Assembly: GCA_004293675.1 (NCBI GenBank)
Contig: READ01000023.1
Span: 1 to 64,000, forward strand
Length of the DNA stretch: 64,000 nucleotides
Source of the DNA: Betaproteobacteria bacterium
GTDB lineage: Bacteria > Pseudomonadota > Gammaproteobacteria > Burkholderiales > Casimicrobiaceae
Direction: 5' to 3'
Shown here: in pieces, positions 43,777 to 52,286 of the stretch
Position numbering within the stretch: position 1 is the stretch's first letter
Layout: the number at the start of each line of letters is the position of its first letter
The notes under the pieces: generated by a model
What the model was told of the DNA's origin: nothing
Seen by the model: only the letters and a program-made list of their open reading frames with translations
The model's database searches: none
Translations under genes and position numbers: made by a program

Positions 43777-44901
43777 CTACACCAACACCTTTAACCGCTC
43801 ACGCACCGCATCAATAGAAATTTCCATGATGATTTCAGTGCCATCTTTTTCGCCGGTTTCGGTGTAGCCGAGCGCTTTGTAGGCCGGTGAGGGATTGCCT
43901 TCGGTGGGCACGTAACTAAGCCGCACACGTTTAATGCCCGGACGATTGATGGCGTAGCGCCAAGCCTCGTACATCGCTGCGCTACCGTAGCCATGGCCTT
44001 GCTCTTTGAAATCGACCATCAGCCGCCACACGTCGATGGCGTCAGTTTTGGCTTCGTCCTTCGCAGCCAGCGCGGGATCGAGCGTGGGGTCGTAGAGCAT
44101 GATGAAGCCGACAGGTTGTTCGTCGGCGTAAATCGCGCGCGGTACTGCGTTGGCCGAATACGACGCTTGCGCTAGGGACACGCCATTGGTCGCCACGCAG
44201 CGCTCGCCAACCGCGCCCGGATTGAGCCGAAGAATTGGAATCAAATCATCGGCGGTAATCACTCGCAGTTGCACTTTGGGCGACGCATCGGCGCTGCGAT
44301 AACCACCGCTAGCTAGCCGCTTTTCGAGCTTTTCTTTCGCGGCTGGCCATTCGCTGGCGAGCATTGAATAGATCACGGTATCGCGAATCGTGCCGTCCCT
44401 ATGCGGGGCGTGGTGCCGAATCGCGCCGTCACGTTTTGCGCCCAACTTTTCGATCGCACGTTGTGACGCGAAGTTCAAATGACTCGTGCGCCAACCCACC
44501 ACTGCACAACCCAAGGTCTCGAACGCATGCTGCATCAATAGCAGCTTGCAGGTGGTGTTGACGTGGCTGGATTGAACGCTTTTGCGATACCAGGTGTAGC
44601 CAATCTCAACGCGCTTCGCGACCGCAACGATGTCGTGATAGCTCGTTGAGCCTAGTACACGACCTGTCGCTGTTTCAATCACCGCAAAGGCTTGGCGATC
44701 GCCCGCCGCACGACCCTTGAATGCGGCCTCGATGTAGGCACGTTCAGCGCCGGGTTCTGGCACGGAGGTGACACGAATCTTGTAGAGCTCGCCGTCGGCG
44801 GCAGCTTCCCGCAGCCCGCTTTCATGCGACAGCGCGAGTGGCTCCAAGCGAATGCCATCGCGCTCCAAGACCACGTCAGATGGCCAGACAGGGTTACTCA
44901 T
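43777..44901 (-). CDS. Fused double GNAT acetyltransferase
   Basis: The product has 374 residues with two acetyltransferase domains. Residues about 10–190 are a RimJ/RimL-like domain (RLEPLALSHESGLREAA, LGSTSYHDIV, RVEIGYTWYRKSVQSSHVNT, FASQRAIEKLGAKRDGAIRH). Residues about 205–374 resemble PaiA/BltD/SpeG-type amine acetyltransferases (VQLRVITADDLIPILRLNPG, PVGFIMLYDPTLD, VWRLMVDFKEQGHGYGSAAM, VRLSYVPTEGNPSPAYKALG). The start MSNPVWPSD at 44901 follows GAGGA and overlaps the upstream PaaK-like gene by 8 bp, so the two are coupled. A fusion of these two kinds is uncommon; substrates are unknown. Confidence 0.85.
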   Translation of the reverse strand: MSNPVWPSDVVLERDGIRLEPLALSHESGLREAAADGELYKIRVTSVPEPGAERAYIEAAFKGRAAGDRQAFAVIETATGRVLGSTSYHDIVAVAKRVEIGYTWYRKSVQSSHVNTTCKLLLMQHAFETLGCAVVGWRTSHLNFASQRAIEKLGAKRDGAIRHHAPHRDGTIRDTVIYSMLASEWPAAKEKLEKRLASGGYRSADASPKVQLRVITADDLIPILRLNPGAVGERCVATNGVSLAQASYSANAVPRAIYADEQPVGFIMLYDPTLDPALAAKDEAKTDAIDVWRLMVDFKEQGHGYGSAAMYEAWRYAINRPGIKRVRLSYVPTEGNPSPAYKALGYTETGEKDGTEIIMEISIDAVRERLKVLV

Positions 44902-46162
44902 ATTTCCTCGCGTCATCGATGACTTTGCCGTCGTTACTCAAAGCGCCTAACGCGGCAAACACCACGTCGCCGCCGAGTTTTGTCACGTCTCGCATCGTCG
45001 CTGCAATCTGTGATTTCAACGCGTCGTCGGGCGCTGCGATTTCGACATGCAACGCCATCGCGTCTTTTTGATCGGGATTGGTGATGACTAAGCGTGCTCG
45101 GCCGAGCTGTGGGAATTTCTTGGCTATCGCATTGATCTGCGACGGGTGGACGAACATACCCTTTACCTTGGCGGTTTGATCGGCGCGACCCATCCAGCCT
45201 TTGATTCGTTGATTGGTGCGGCCAGTTGGACATATTCCGGGCAGCACGGCCGACAAATCGCCGGTGCCAAATCGAATGAGCGGATAGTCGGGACTAAACG
45301 AGGTAACGACCACTTCGCCAACCTCGCCATCAGGCAACACATCGCCCGTACCCGGCCGTACGATTTCGAGAATGATGTCCTCATCCACGATCATGCCTTG
45401 AACGTTGCCGTTAGCGTCTGGCGCTTCATACGCCACAAGCCCAAGCTCAGCCGTGGCATAGGTTTGCGTGCCGATGATGCCGCGTGCTTTGAGCATCTCC
45501 CGCAGCTGTGGCGGGAAGTATTCACCCGAGACCGAGGCGCGCTTGATGCTTTGAATCGGCGTGCCCAGTTCGTCGGCCTTTTCGAGCAAGATGCGCAGAA
45601 ACGATGGCGTGCCAGTGTAGGCAGTAGGCTGCAGATCGAGCATCGCCGCGATCTGTTGCTCGGTTTGACCCACGCCCGCAGGGAACACTGTGCAGCCGAG
45701 CGTTCGAGCGCCCTCGTCCATGATCCAACCGCCGGGCGTCATGTGATAGCTAAAGGTGTTGTGTACTAAATCACCGGCTCGAAATCCAGCGGCATAGAGC
45801 GCCCGAGCTGTGCGAGCGTAGGCCAAGGGCGAATTGCCTTCGGGTTCGTAAATCGGGCCGGGTGAGGCGAATACTCGCTCTGCACGTCGAGCGGCATTAC
45901 CCCAACCTGCTGCGGCGTAACCACCAAACGGCCGCGCCGCTTTTTGCTGCTCAAGCAATTCGCTTTTGCGCAGCACGGGCAAACTAGCCAGCGCCGCGCG
46001 CGAGGTAATCGCATTGGCATCGATATGGGCGAACAACGTTGCGAACGCTGGGGCATGGGCTTTGGCATGAGCAATATGCGCGGGCAGACGCGAGAAAAGT
46101 TCGGTGTCTCGCGCTTCGGCACTTCGCAGTTCGCGGGGATCAGGAAAGAGGGCGGCAGTCAT
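44894..46162 (-). CDS. PaaK-like AMP-forming CoA ligase family protein
   Basis: This adenylate-forming protein related to phenylacetate-CoA ligase has 422 residues. It keeps LPVLRKSELLEQQK, then FRAGDLVHNTFSYHMTPGGW, YTGTPSFLRILLEKADELG, ASVSGEYFPPQLRE, QTYATAELGLVAYE, LIRFGTGDLSAV, GRTNQRIKGWMGRADQTAKV and KGMFVHPSQI. The usual PaaK phosphate-binding loop SSGTTG is replaced by SPGPIYEPEG, as seen in a subgroup of these enzymes. It probably activates an aromatic or other acid with ATP and CoA, but the substrate is not known. It is co-transcribed with the double GNAT gene. Confidence 0.85.
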   Translation of the reverse strand: MTAALFPDPRELRSAEARDTELFSRLPAHIAHAKAHAPAFATLFAHIDANAITSRAALASLPVLRKSELLEQQKAARPFGGYAAAGWGNAARRAERVFASPGPIYEPEGNSPLAYARTARALYAAGFRAGDLVHNTFSYHMTPGGWIMDEGARTLGCTVFPAGVGQTEQQIAAMLDLQPTAYTGTPSFLRILLEKADELGTPIQSIKRASVSGEYFPPQLREMLKARGIIGTQTYATAELGLVAYEAPDANGNVQGMIVDEDIILEIVRPGTGDVLPDGEVGEVVVTSFSPDYPLIRFGTGDLSAVLPGICPTGRTNQRIKGWMGRADQTAKVKGMFVHPSQINAIAKKFPQLGRARLVITNPDQKDAMALHVEIAAPDDALKSQIAATMRDVTKLGGDVVFAALGALSNDGKVIDDARKYE

Positions 46163-46249
46163 TAAAAGCTTTCGTTTGAACCGTGTGACGGTGGGCGCGG
46201 TGAGATCGCGGCAGAATGCTCAGTATTAAATCACTCTTGAAGGTCAATT

Positions 46250-47653
46250 TTGCTTGAAACTCTTCGTAGCGCATTTGCTGGACGCTTGCTGCTCGATGAT
46301 GCAGAGAAAGCGCCGTATCTGACCGATTGGCGAAGCAAATGGACAGGCAGAGCACTCGCTGTGGTCCAGCCCGATAGCGCGGCTGATGTGGCCGCTGTGG
46401 TGCGCTGGTGTATCGCCAACGATGCGGTGGTGGTGCCCCAGGGCGGAAACACCGGCATGTCGGGCGCGGCCACACCGGACGACAGCGGTCGTGCGGTAGT
46501 CGTTTCGCTGGCGCGCATGAATCGAATTCGCGATCTTGATGCGATCAACAACACGATGACCGTTGAAGCAGGTTGTGTATTGCAGTCGATTCAAGAGGAG
46601 GCCGAGCGCAACGATCGATTATTTCCGCTGAGTTTGTCGGCAGAGGGCTCGTGCATGATCGGCGGAAATTTGTCGACCAATGCGGGGGGCGTTGGCGTGC
46701 TTCGCTTTGGCAACGCACGCGATCTGTGTTTGGGCTTAGAAGTAGTGACCGCTGAGGGAGAGATTTGGAATGGTTTACGCGGGCTTCGGAAGGACAACTC
46801 GGGCTACGACCTGCGCGATTTGTTCATCGGAGCCGAGGGCACACTGGGCATCATCACAGCTGCGACGCTGAAACTGTTTCCGCTGCCGCGAGCTCGGCTT
46901 TGCGCTTGGGCGAGCGTTGCAAATGTGGACGATGCGCTTGCGATATTGGCGCTGGCACAACAAAAAATCGGTGCGCGTTTAACTGCGTTTGAGTTGATGT
47001 CGAATAACTGCGTTGATTTATTGCTCGAGCAATTTCCCGCGCTCCGCTGGCCCACGAGCGAGCGCAGCGCTTGGTATGTGCTGCTCGAGGTTTCTGATCC
47101 GGACGGCGATATCGAAGCCAACGCGGCGCTTGAATCCGTCCTCGAACTAGCCTTTGAAAAATCTCTCCTGAGTGATGCAACCATCGCCACGAATCTGTCG
47201 CAAACCCACGAATTCTGGGCGCTTCGGGAGAACATGGGTGAGGCACAGGTGAAAGCGGGCAAGAATATTAAGCACGACATTTCGGTACCGATTTCAAAGT
47301 TTCCGAGCTTTATTGCCGCAACCAACGCCTTGATTGAATCGCAGTTTTCAGACGCTCGGATGATCGTGTTTGGGCACTTGGGTGACGGCAATTTGCACTA
47401 CAACGTGTCACCAAAAACTGGCGCGACGGGCGAACGATTCACGCAAATCGAGCCGGCCATCAACCGCATCGTGCACGACGCGGTTGATGCATGCGGCGGC
47501 TCGATATCCGCTGAGCATGGTCTAGGCGTGTTACGTCGCAACGAAGCACTTCGCTACAAAAGCGACGTCGAAATGAAATTGCAGCGCGCGATCAAACACG
47601 CGCTCGATCCACGTGGCATCATGAATCCAGGAAAAGGAATGGGCGCAGTATGA
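46250..47653 (+). CDS. FAD-linked oxidase of the GlcD/D-2-hydroxyacid dehydrogenase type
   Basis: This flavoprotein, which probably oxidises a D-2-hydroxy acid, has 467 residues. It starts at TTG, with GAAGG 6 bases before it. No ATG or GTG upstream fits, and the N-terminal LRSAFAGRLLLDDAEKAPYL is family-like, so TTG seems real. The PCMH-type FAD domain (about 35–215) has VVPQGGNTGMSGAATPDDSG, GGNLSTNAGGVGVLRFGNAR and FIGAEGTLGIITAATLKLFP. The C-terminal cap has KHDISVPISKFPSF, GHLGDGNLHYNV, SAEHGLG, and DPRGIMNPGKGM. The next gene starts within its stop codon. Candidate substrates are D-lactate, glycolate or D-2-hydroxyglutarate. Confidence 0.88.
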   Translation: MLETLRSAFAGRLLLDDAEKAPYLTDWRSKWTGRALAVVQPDSAADVAAVVRWCIANDAVVVPQGGNTGMSGAATPDDSGRAVVVSLARMNRIRDLDAINNTMTVEAGCVLQSIQEEAERNDRLFPLSLSAEGSCMIGGNLSTNAGGVGVLRFGNARDLCLGLEVVTAEGEIWNGLRGLRKDNSGYDLRDLFIGAEGTLGIITAATLKLFPLPRARLCAWASVANVDDALAILALAQQKIGARLTAFELMSNNCVDLLLEQFPALRWPTSERSAWYVLLEVSDPDGDIEANAALESVLELAFEKSLLSDATIATNLSQTHEFWALRENMGEAQVKAGKNIKHDISVPISKFPSFIAATNALIESQFSDARMIVFGHLGDGNLHYNVSPKTGATGERFTQIEPAINRIVHDAVDACGGSISAEHGLGVLRRNEALRYKSDVEMKLQRAIKHALDPRGIMNPGKGMGAV

Positions 47654-48324
47654 AACTTGATTTAGACGCACTGATTTTTGACATGGATGGCACGCTCGTT
47701 GATTCGATGCCGTTTCACGAAAAGGCGTGGGACGTGATGCTGCCCGAGCTGGGTGTGAGTATTGATCGCTTCGAATTTTTTACCTGGTCCGCAGGGCTCA
47801 CGAACCGCGAGATTTTTCCGCGACTGCTGAAGCGCGATGTGACTAGCGAAGAACTTGCCGCTCTCGCTGATCGCAAGGAAGCTATTTATCGTGACTGCTA
47901 TGCACCGCATATGGCCTTGATGCCAGGCGCTTTGGAGGTGATTCGTCGGGCTGAGCAAGGTAGGGTGCGAGTGGCTATGGGCACAGCAGCGCCGCCCGAA
48001 AACGTCGAGCTGGTGGTGGATGGCTTATCGGTTCGGCATCATTTTCCGGTGATCGTTGGTGGCAATGATGTGGCCAACGGCAAGCCCGATCCTGAAGTGT
48101 TTTTAAAGGCGGCGGAGCGCATGGGTGTAGCACCGTCGCGCTGCTTGGTGTTTGAAGACACGCCCGCAGGGATCGAGGCGGCGTTTCGCGCGGGCATGCA
48201 TTGCGTGGCGATTACAACCACGCTCACCGATTTGCAGGTTCGCGCGCTGCCAAATACATCACACCTGCGCGCCGTCGTTGCCGATTACACCGATGCAGCG
48301 TTGCTATCCCAGCTCTTTCAATGA
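47650..48324 (+). CDS. HAD-superfamily phosphatase/phosphomutase
   Basis: The product is 224 residues, of the beta-phosphoglucomutase/phosphoglycolate-phosphatase-like subfamily. Motif I is DALIFDMDGTLVDS (nucleophile Asp and second Asp), a helical cap follows (about 18–85), motif II is GTAAPP, and motifs III/IV are GKPDPEVFLKAAERMG and CLVFEDTPAGIEAAFRAGMH. It overlaps the oxidase gene by 4 bp (ATGA). Because the oxidase is GlcD-like, phosphoglycolate or a sugar phosphate is a possible substrate, but this is not decided by the sequence. Confidence 0.88.
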   Translation: MKLDLDALIFDMDGTLVDSMPFHEKAWDVMLPELGVSIDRFEFFTWSAGLTNREIFPRLLKRDVTSEELAALADRKEAIYRDCYAPHMALMPGALEVIRRAEQGRVRVAMGTAAPPENVELVVDGLSVRHHFPVIVGGNDVANGKPDPEVFLKAAERMGVAPSRCLVFEDTPAGIEAAFRAGMHCVAITTTLTDLQVRALPNTSHLRAVVADYTDAALLSQLFQ

Positions 48325-48350
48325 ATGCCATAAGAAATAAGGCTTTTGAG
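48324..48350. repeat. Dispersed small palindrome copy
   Basis: AATGCCATAAGAAATAAGGC, then TTTTGAG, begins at the last base of the HAD gene. Its core is identical to the copy at 57,276. It may help end transcription here. Confidence 0.65.
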
Positions 48351-48736
48351 CAATTTATTTATTTTATCAAGAAGGGATAAAAAACGATCCAAAGCGTTAC
48401 AAAGCCTCAGGAGTAGCGATCGTTTCTTTGACGCAGATTAGCGCTGATTTAAGGCGGATGGCCGCAGATTTTTTGTGAGACGCCCCCACCCGAAAGCCAC
48501 AGATTCACGAGGACCTTTGCCCGCGGCACCAACGTGGCGCGCTCAAAAGAATCTGCGGCAATCTGTGTCAAATCCGCGCCAATCTGCGTCGAAAAAGACT
48601 GAGCGCACCCACCGTTGGGCAATTGACAGGCTTGCGCTTAGCTACGACGTGTTTCCGGAGCTGTCGTGTTGGTCAGGAAAACGGTTGAATGCTTTTTCGC
48701 TTGGGCGGAAGACAAAGGCGCGTGAGTAATCGAGTA
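48325..48736. other. Intergenic region between convergent genes
   Basis: It holds a small palindrome copy at its left end and MITE-like copy B. No gene is supported. Confidence 0.5.
48421..48599. repeat. MITE-like element with inverted ends (copy B)
   Basis: The left end TTTGACGCAGATTAGCGCTG, continuing to GGCCGCAGATT, matches the right end read on the opposite strand (TTTTTCGACGCAGATTGGCG, then GCCGCAGATT) over about 55 bp with interruptions. It shares the terminal GACGCAGATT with copy A and with the 203-bp tandem units. Confidence 0.65.
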
Positions 48737-49747
48737 TCAATTCTTTCGAGACAACATGCGCGCCGCATCGACCGCGCCGTAGGTCAATATCGCGCTCGCA
48801 CCGGCTCTGCGAAAGGCAATCAGCGCTTCCATCAAGCACTTATCGTAGTCAAGCCAGCCATTGGCGGCGGCAGCCCTGAGCATGGCGTATTCGCCGCTGA
48901 CTTGATACACCGCCACCGGCATTTTGAATTCGCTTTTTACGCGCGCCAGAATGTCGAGATATGGCATGCCGGGCTTCACCATCAGCATGTCAGCGCCCTC
49001 AGCCACATCAAGCGCGCATTCGCGAATGGCCTCGTCGCTGTTGGCCACATCGAGCTGATAGGTTTCCTTGGTGCTCTTGCCCAAATTCGTTGACGAGCCG
49101 ACCGCGTCGCGAAACGGCCCATAAAAACTACTGGCAAATTTGGCGCTGTAGGCAAGGATCTTCGTTTGAAAAAAGCCCGCCGCATCCAGCGCGCCGCGAA
49201 TCGCGCCGATGCGGCCATCCATCATGTCGCTTGGCGCCACGAAATCAGCGCCCGCTGCGGCGTGGCTCAGCGCTTGTTTGATGAGCACCGCCACCGTTTC
49301 ATCGTTCATCACGTAGCGCGTTGGGTCGTGCTCATCGATCAATCCATCTTGGCCGTGTGAGGTGTAGGGATCGAGCGCTACATCGGTAATTACCGCAATG
49401 TTTGGCACAGCGGCCTTGAGCGCTTTCACTGCGCGTGCGATGAGTCCGTCGGCGTTATAGGCCTCTTCAGCCAGTGGCGTCTTTACACCCTCGATCACCG
49501 GAAAGAGCGCGATACCAAACACGCCCAGCGTTGCCGCTTCACGCGCACGCTCAATGAGTAAATCAACACTCATTCGTTCGACGCCAGGCATCGATGCGAT
49601 GCTCTGAGTGCGTCGTTCGCCTTCGATCACAAAGACCGGCCAAATCAGATTCGCCGCTGAGAGCGAGCTCTCTCGCATCATGTTGCGCGTGAACGCGTCG
49701 CGCCGCATGCGACGCATACGCACCGAGGGGTAGCCGGGTGTATTCAT
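48737..49747 (-). CDS. hemB: Delta-aminolevulinic acid dehydratase (porphobilinogen synthase)
   Basis: HemB condenses two 5-aminolevulinate molecules to porphobilinogen in haem synthesis. From MNTPGYPSVRMRRMR it has 336 residues. The Schiff-base lysines are Lys203 (YSAKFASSFYGPF) and Lys258 (MVKPGMPYLD). The metal region reads ITDVALDPYTSHGQDGLIDE, with Asp and Ala where zinc enzymes have three Cys. This is the Mg-dependent form seen in Pseudomonas-type HemB. Other marks are WPVFVIEG, YQVSGEYAML. The gene begins 28 bp after the exonuclease gene in the same direction and ends a five-gene leftward run. Confidence 0.95.
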   Translation of the reverse strand: MNTPGYPSVRMRRMRRDAFTRNMMRESSLSAANLIWPVFVIEGERRTQSIASMPGVERMSVDLLIERAREAATLGVFGIALFPVIEGVKTPLAEEAYNADGLIARAVKALKAAVPNIAVITDVALDPYTSHGQDGLIDEHDPTRYVMNDETVAVLIKQALSHAAAGADFVAPSDMMDGRIGAIRGALDAAGFFQTKILAYSAKFASSFYGPFRDAVGSSTNLGKSTKETYQLDVANSDEAIRECALDVAEGADMLMVKPGMPYLDILARVKSEFKMPVAVYQVSGEYAMLRAAAANGWLDYDKCLMEALIAFRRAGASAILTYGAVDAARMLSRKN

Positions 49748-49775
49748 TTCAATATTGTATTTTGTGACTGTCGGA

Positions 49776-50420
49776 CTACGCCAACCAGCGTCGCCCCAAC
49801 TGCAGCGCCGCGAGCGAGGCAAAGCTCTTTGTGTTTGACGGCGCTCTCGACAAAATTCGTTGCAGCAAGTGCGCAGTCGTTAGTGCATCGGCCATCGCGC
49901 GATGTTGCTTTCGAATCGGTAGGTTCAATGCGCCGCTCCATTCCGCTAGATTCTTTGCCGGTAACTCCGGAAAAATCATGGGAGCGATGAGCGCTAAATC
50001 GAGATGGTGTTGGCCAAACGCCTTTGCAAAGCGGGTATTTCCATGCGCGGCCAACGCCGCTTGTAGAAAGCCAATATCGAAGCCCGTGTGAAAGCCCACG
50101 AGGGGCGAATCTTGCATCCAATGTGTCAGAGCATCAAGCGCGGCGGCGAGTGTGCAGCCGTCACTTTGCTCACTCGCCGTCACGCCGTGAATCACACGGT
50201 TGGCAGCGCTCACCGTGCCAGCATCGGCAATGACCCGCGCGAAGCAATCATGAAGCTCGATGGCACCGCCCACAACTGCCACAGCGCCGATTTCAACAAT
50301 GCGATCCCGTTTCGGATCTAAACCTGTCGTTTCCAGATCAAGCACAATCCAGCGCGACGATGTCGACGGCGCAGCATCGCGCTTGCCCACGCTCAATCGT
50401 TTGAACCAGTCGAGCGTCAC
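49776..50420 (-). CDS. DnaQ-like 3'-5' exonuclease
   Basis: The product has 214 residues with a DEDDh exonuclease domain: Exo I VLDLETTGLD (about 26–35), Exo II GFHTGFDIGFL (about 109–119) and Exo III HRAMADALTT (about 173–182), with the general-base His. It resembles the epsilon subunit/PolC proofreading domain but is a stand-alone protein without the polymerase-binding tail of true DnaQ. Its start overlaps the stop of the CBS/nucleotidyltransferase gene (ATGA). Similar pairs of these two genes occur in many proteobacteria, so a shared nucleotide-related process is possible. The biological substrate is unknown. Confidence 0.9.
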   Translation of the reverse strand: MTLDWFKRLSVGKRDAAPSTSSRWIVLDLETTGLDPKRDRIVEIGAVAVVGGAIELHDCFARVIADAGTVSAANRVIHGVTASEQSDGCTLAAALDALTHWMQDSPLVGFHTGFDIGFLQAALAAHGNTRFAKAFGQHHLDLALIAPMIFPELPAKNLAEWSGALNLPIRKQHRAMADALTTAHLLQRILSRAPSNTKSFASLAALQLGRRWLA

Positions 50421-52279
50421 GGATAGTCGGCCGCCACGCGCTGCTGCAGCTTTCTAGCCTGTCGAAAGCATTCCTTCAAAATTCGCGCGTCCATCGGTGA
50501 GAGTGCATCAATGGCCACCGCGTTTGGATAGTCGGGAAACTCAGAGCGCTCTTGCGCCCGTAACCGAAGGCTTTGCAAAAAGCTAAATGCGTCCGTCCAT
50601 TCCGAGAGCTCGGCAGGTTGGAGCTTATGCAGTGCCGCTACAGCTTGCAAACGTTCAATGGTATTCGTCGCGGGCACTTGATGCGCCAGCGCCAAGACTC
50701 GTGCGGCATCGACAAAGGGCCGTACACCGAAGCGCTTCAAATCAATCACTTGACGCGCGTTGACCTCGGCTGTCGCGCTCAGGTTTCCCAGCCAATTGAG
50801 CGGCGGCTCCACCGATTGAGCGTTGTCAGAAAGTTGCTTTAAAAATCGCTGATTAGCGCTCGCGGTTTCTAACACCTGCGCCTGCAACTGATTGGCGAGC
50901 GCGGCATCGCCCCAGAGCGGACGCAGATCAAAAAAGATGTTGGCTTGCAGCAAACTCTCAGGGTCGCCGCGCTCAGTCCATTCAGCGAAGCGCGCGATCC
51001 AGTCATCAACGGTCAACGCTAACGCGGGGTTGCTCGCCATGATGTTGCCTTTGCACAGCGGAAAACCACACTGATCCAGCGCGGCGTTCACGTCCTTAGC
51101 AAAATCGAGGGCACGAAGCTGACTGAGTCCAGGCGACAAAATGAGCGCGTTGTCTTGGTCAGTGCTGATCGTTTGTTCGTGTCGCCCTTCGCTGCCCAAT
51201 GCGATCCAACACAGCTCGCCGGCGTTGACATCGTGCGTAGGCGCGATGAGTTCAATCACGCGGCGAACAAGTTGATCGTTCAATCGACTGACAAAACGCG
51301 TCATGGTCAGCGATTCAACGCCTTGCGCGATCAAATTTCTCGCAAGTTGACGCGCATCGCTGGCGCAAATCGCAAGCTGCGTCACCGAATTGGCGCGATT
51401 GATAGCGCCACTCACACCCGTCAGAGTGTGCCGTTGCAGGGCAAACAAATCTCGCTCTGACACGATGCCAGCGAGCGCGCCGCGCTCGTCGACAACGACC
51501 ACATGCCGAAATCCACGCTCGGCCATCAACAGCGCGGCCTCTACCGAGCTCGCATGCGCCGGAAGCGTCGCTACGGGGGTTGTGGCGATGGTCTCGACCG
51601 CATCATCAGGCGAGCGATCGGCCAGCACCACACGCGGCACGATATCGCGCTCTGTGATGATGCCGATAGGTTCATTGCCAGCGTTGACGATCACCAGCGA
51701 TCCGATGGCATTTTTTTGCATCAGGCTCAAGGCATCGCGAATCTTGACATTACCCAACGTACTGACGGCTTCGCGTCGGATAAGCGATTGCAACGTTCGC
51801 GGCAGTTGTTGCTCACGGCCACCCTCGGCAGCGTAGCTGGCTTGCAACGCGCGGCGCGATCGCTCAAGAAGAAAGGTAAGTTTGCGATTGCAAAAGTCGG
51901 AGAACACAGCCGACTGTTTGGCAACGCGCAAAAAATCGGCGCTGGGAATTCGAAGCGCAAACACCTCAGTTTCGCAAAAGAATCGGCTCACCACTTTTCG
52001 CGCCGTCAAAAGAGCGCCGATGGGGAACATCTCACCCGCAGTGAGCTCCAGTGCGCCCACGGTCACGTCAGTCGGTCGCTCACCGCGAACACGCCCTTGC
52101 AAGACGATCCAACATTGATCAACATCGGCCTGAGCGTCGATGAGCGTCTCGCCGACCGCGTGATAGGTGACCGTGGCATGGCTCAAGAGCGCGCCCACAT
52201 CGGCCACTGCCATCTCTGCAAACGGATCGTGCGCGATCAGTGCATCGAGGTAGGGCTGAGCGGCCGGTGCGGGTTTCAT
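50417..52279 (-). CDS. cNMP-binding/CBS-domain putative nucleotidyltransferase (DUF294)
   Basis: The product has 620 residues from MKPAPAAQPY; a longer frame upstream runs inside pepN and is rejected. Domains in order: a cyclic-nucleotide-binding-like fold at about 10–130 (AVGETLIDAQADVDQCWIVL), two CBS domains at about 165–285 (GSLVIVNAGNEPIGIITERD, VVVDERGALAGIVSERDLF), a GlnD-type nucleotidyltransferase domain with SEGRHEQTISTDQDNAL near 363–379, and the DUF294 C-terminal helical domain (to 620). CBS domains normally sense adenine nucleotides, so transferase activity may depend on energy state. The target is unknown. It starts 7 bp after pepN's stop and overlaps the exonuclease gene. Confidence 0.88.
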   Translation of the reverse strand: MKPAPAAQPYLDALIAHDPFAEMAVADVGALLSHATVTYHAVGETLIDAQADVDQCWIVLQGRVRGERPTDVTVGALELTAGEMFPIGALLTARKVVSRFFCETEVFALRIPSADFLRVAKQSAVFSDFCNRKLTFLLERSRRALQASYAAEGGREQQLPRTLQSLIRREAVSTLGNVKIRDALSLMQKNAIGSLVIVNAGNEPIGIITERDIVPRVVLADRSPDDAVETIATTPVATLPAHASSVEAALLMAERGFRHVVVVDERGALAGIVSERDLFALQRHTLTGVSGAINRANSVTQLAICASDARQLARNLIAQGVESLTMTRFVSRLNDQLVRRVIELIAPTHDVNAGELCWIALGSEGRHEQTISTDQDNALILSPGLSQLRALDFAKDVNAALDQCGFPLCKGNIMASNPALALTVDDWIARFAEWTERGDPESLLQANIFFDLRPLWGDAALANQLQAQVLETASANQRFLKQLSDNAQSVEPPLNWLGNLSATAEVNARQVIDLKRFGVRPFVDAARVLALAHQVPATNTIERLQAVAALHKLQPAELSEWTDAFSFLQSLRLRAQERSEFPDYPNAVAIDALSPMDARILKECFRQARKLQQRVAADYP

Positions 52280-52286
52280 CGGCGCG

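Noticed and set aside
45146-45769. A 207-codon frame opposite the PaaK-like gene
   Set aside because: Antisense shadow; the leftward gene has clear family motifs throughout.
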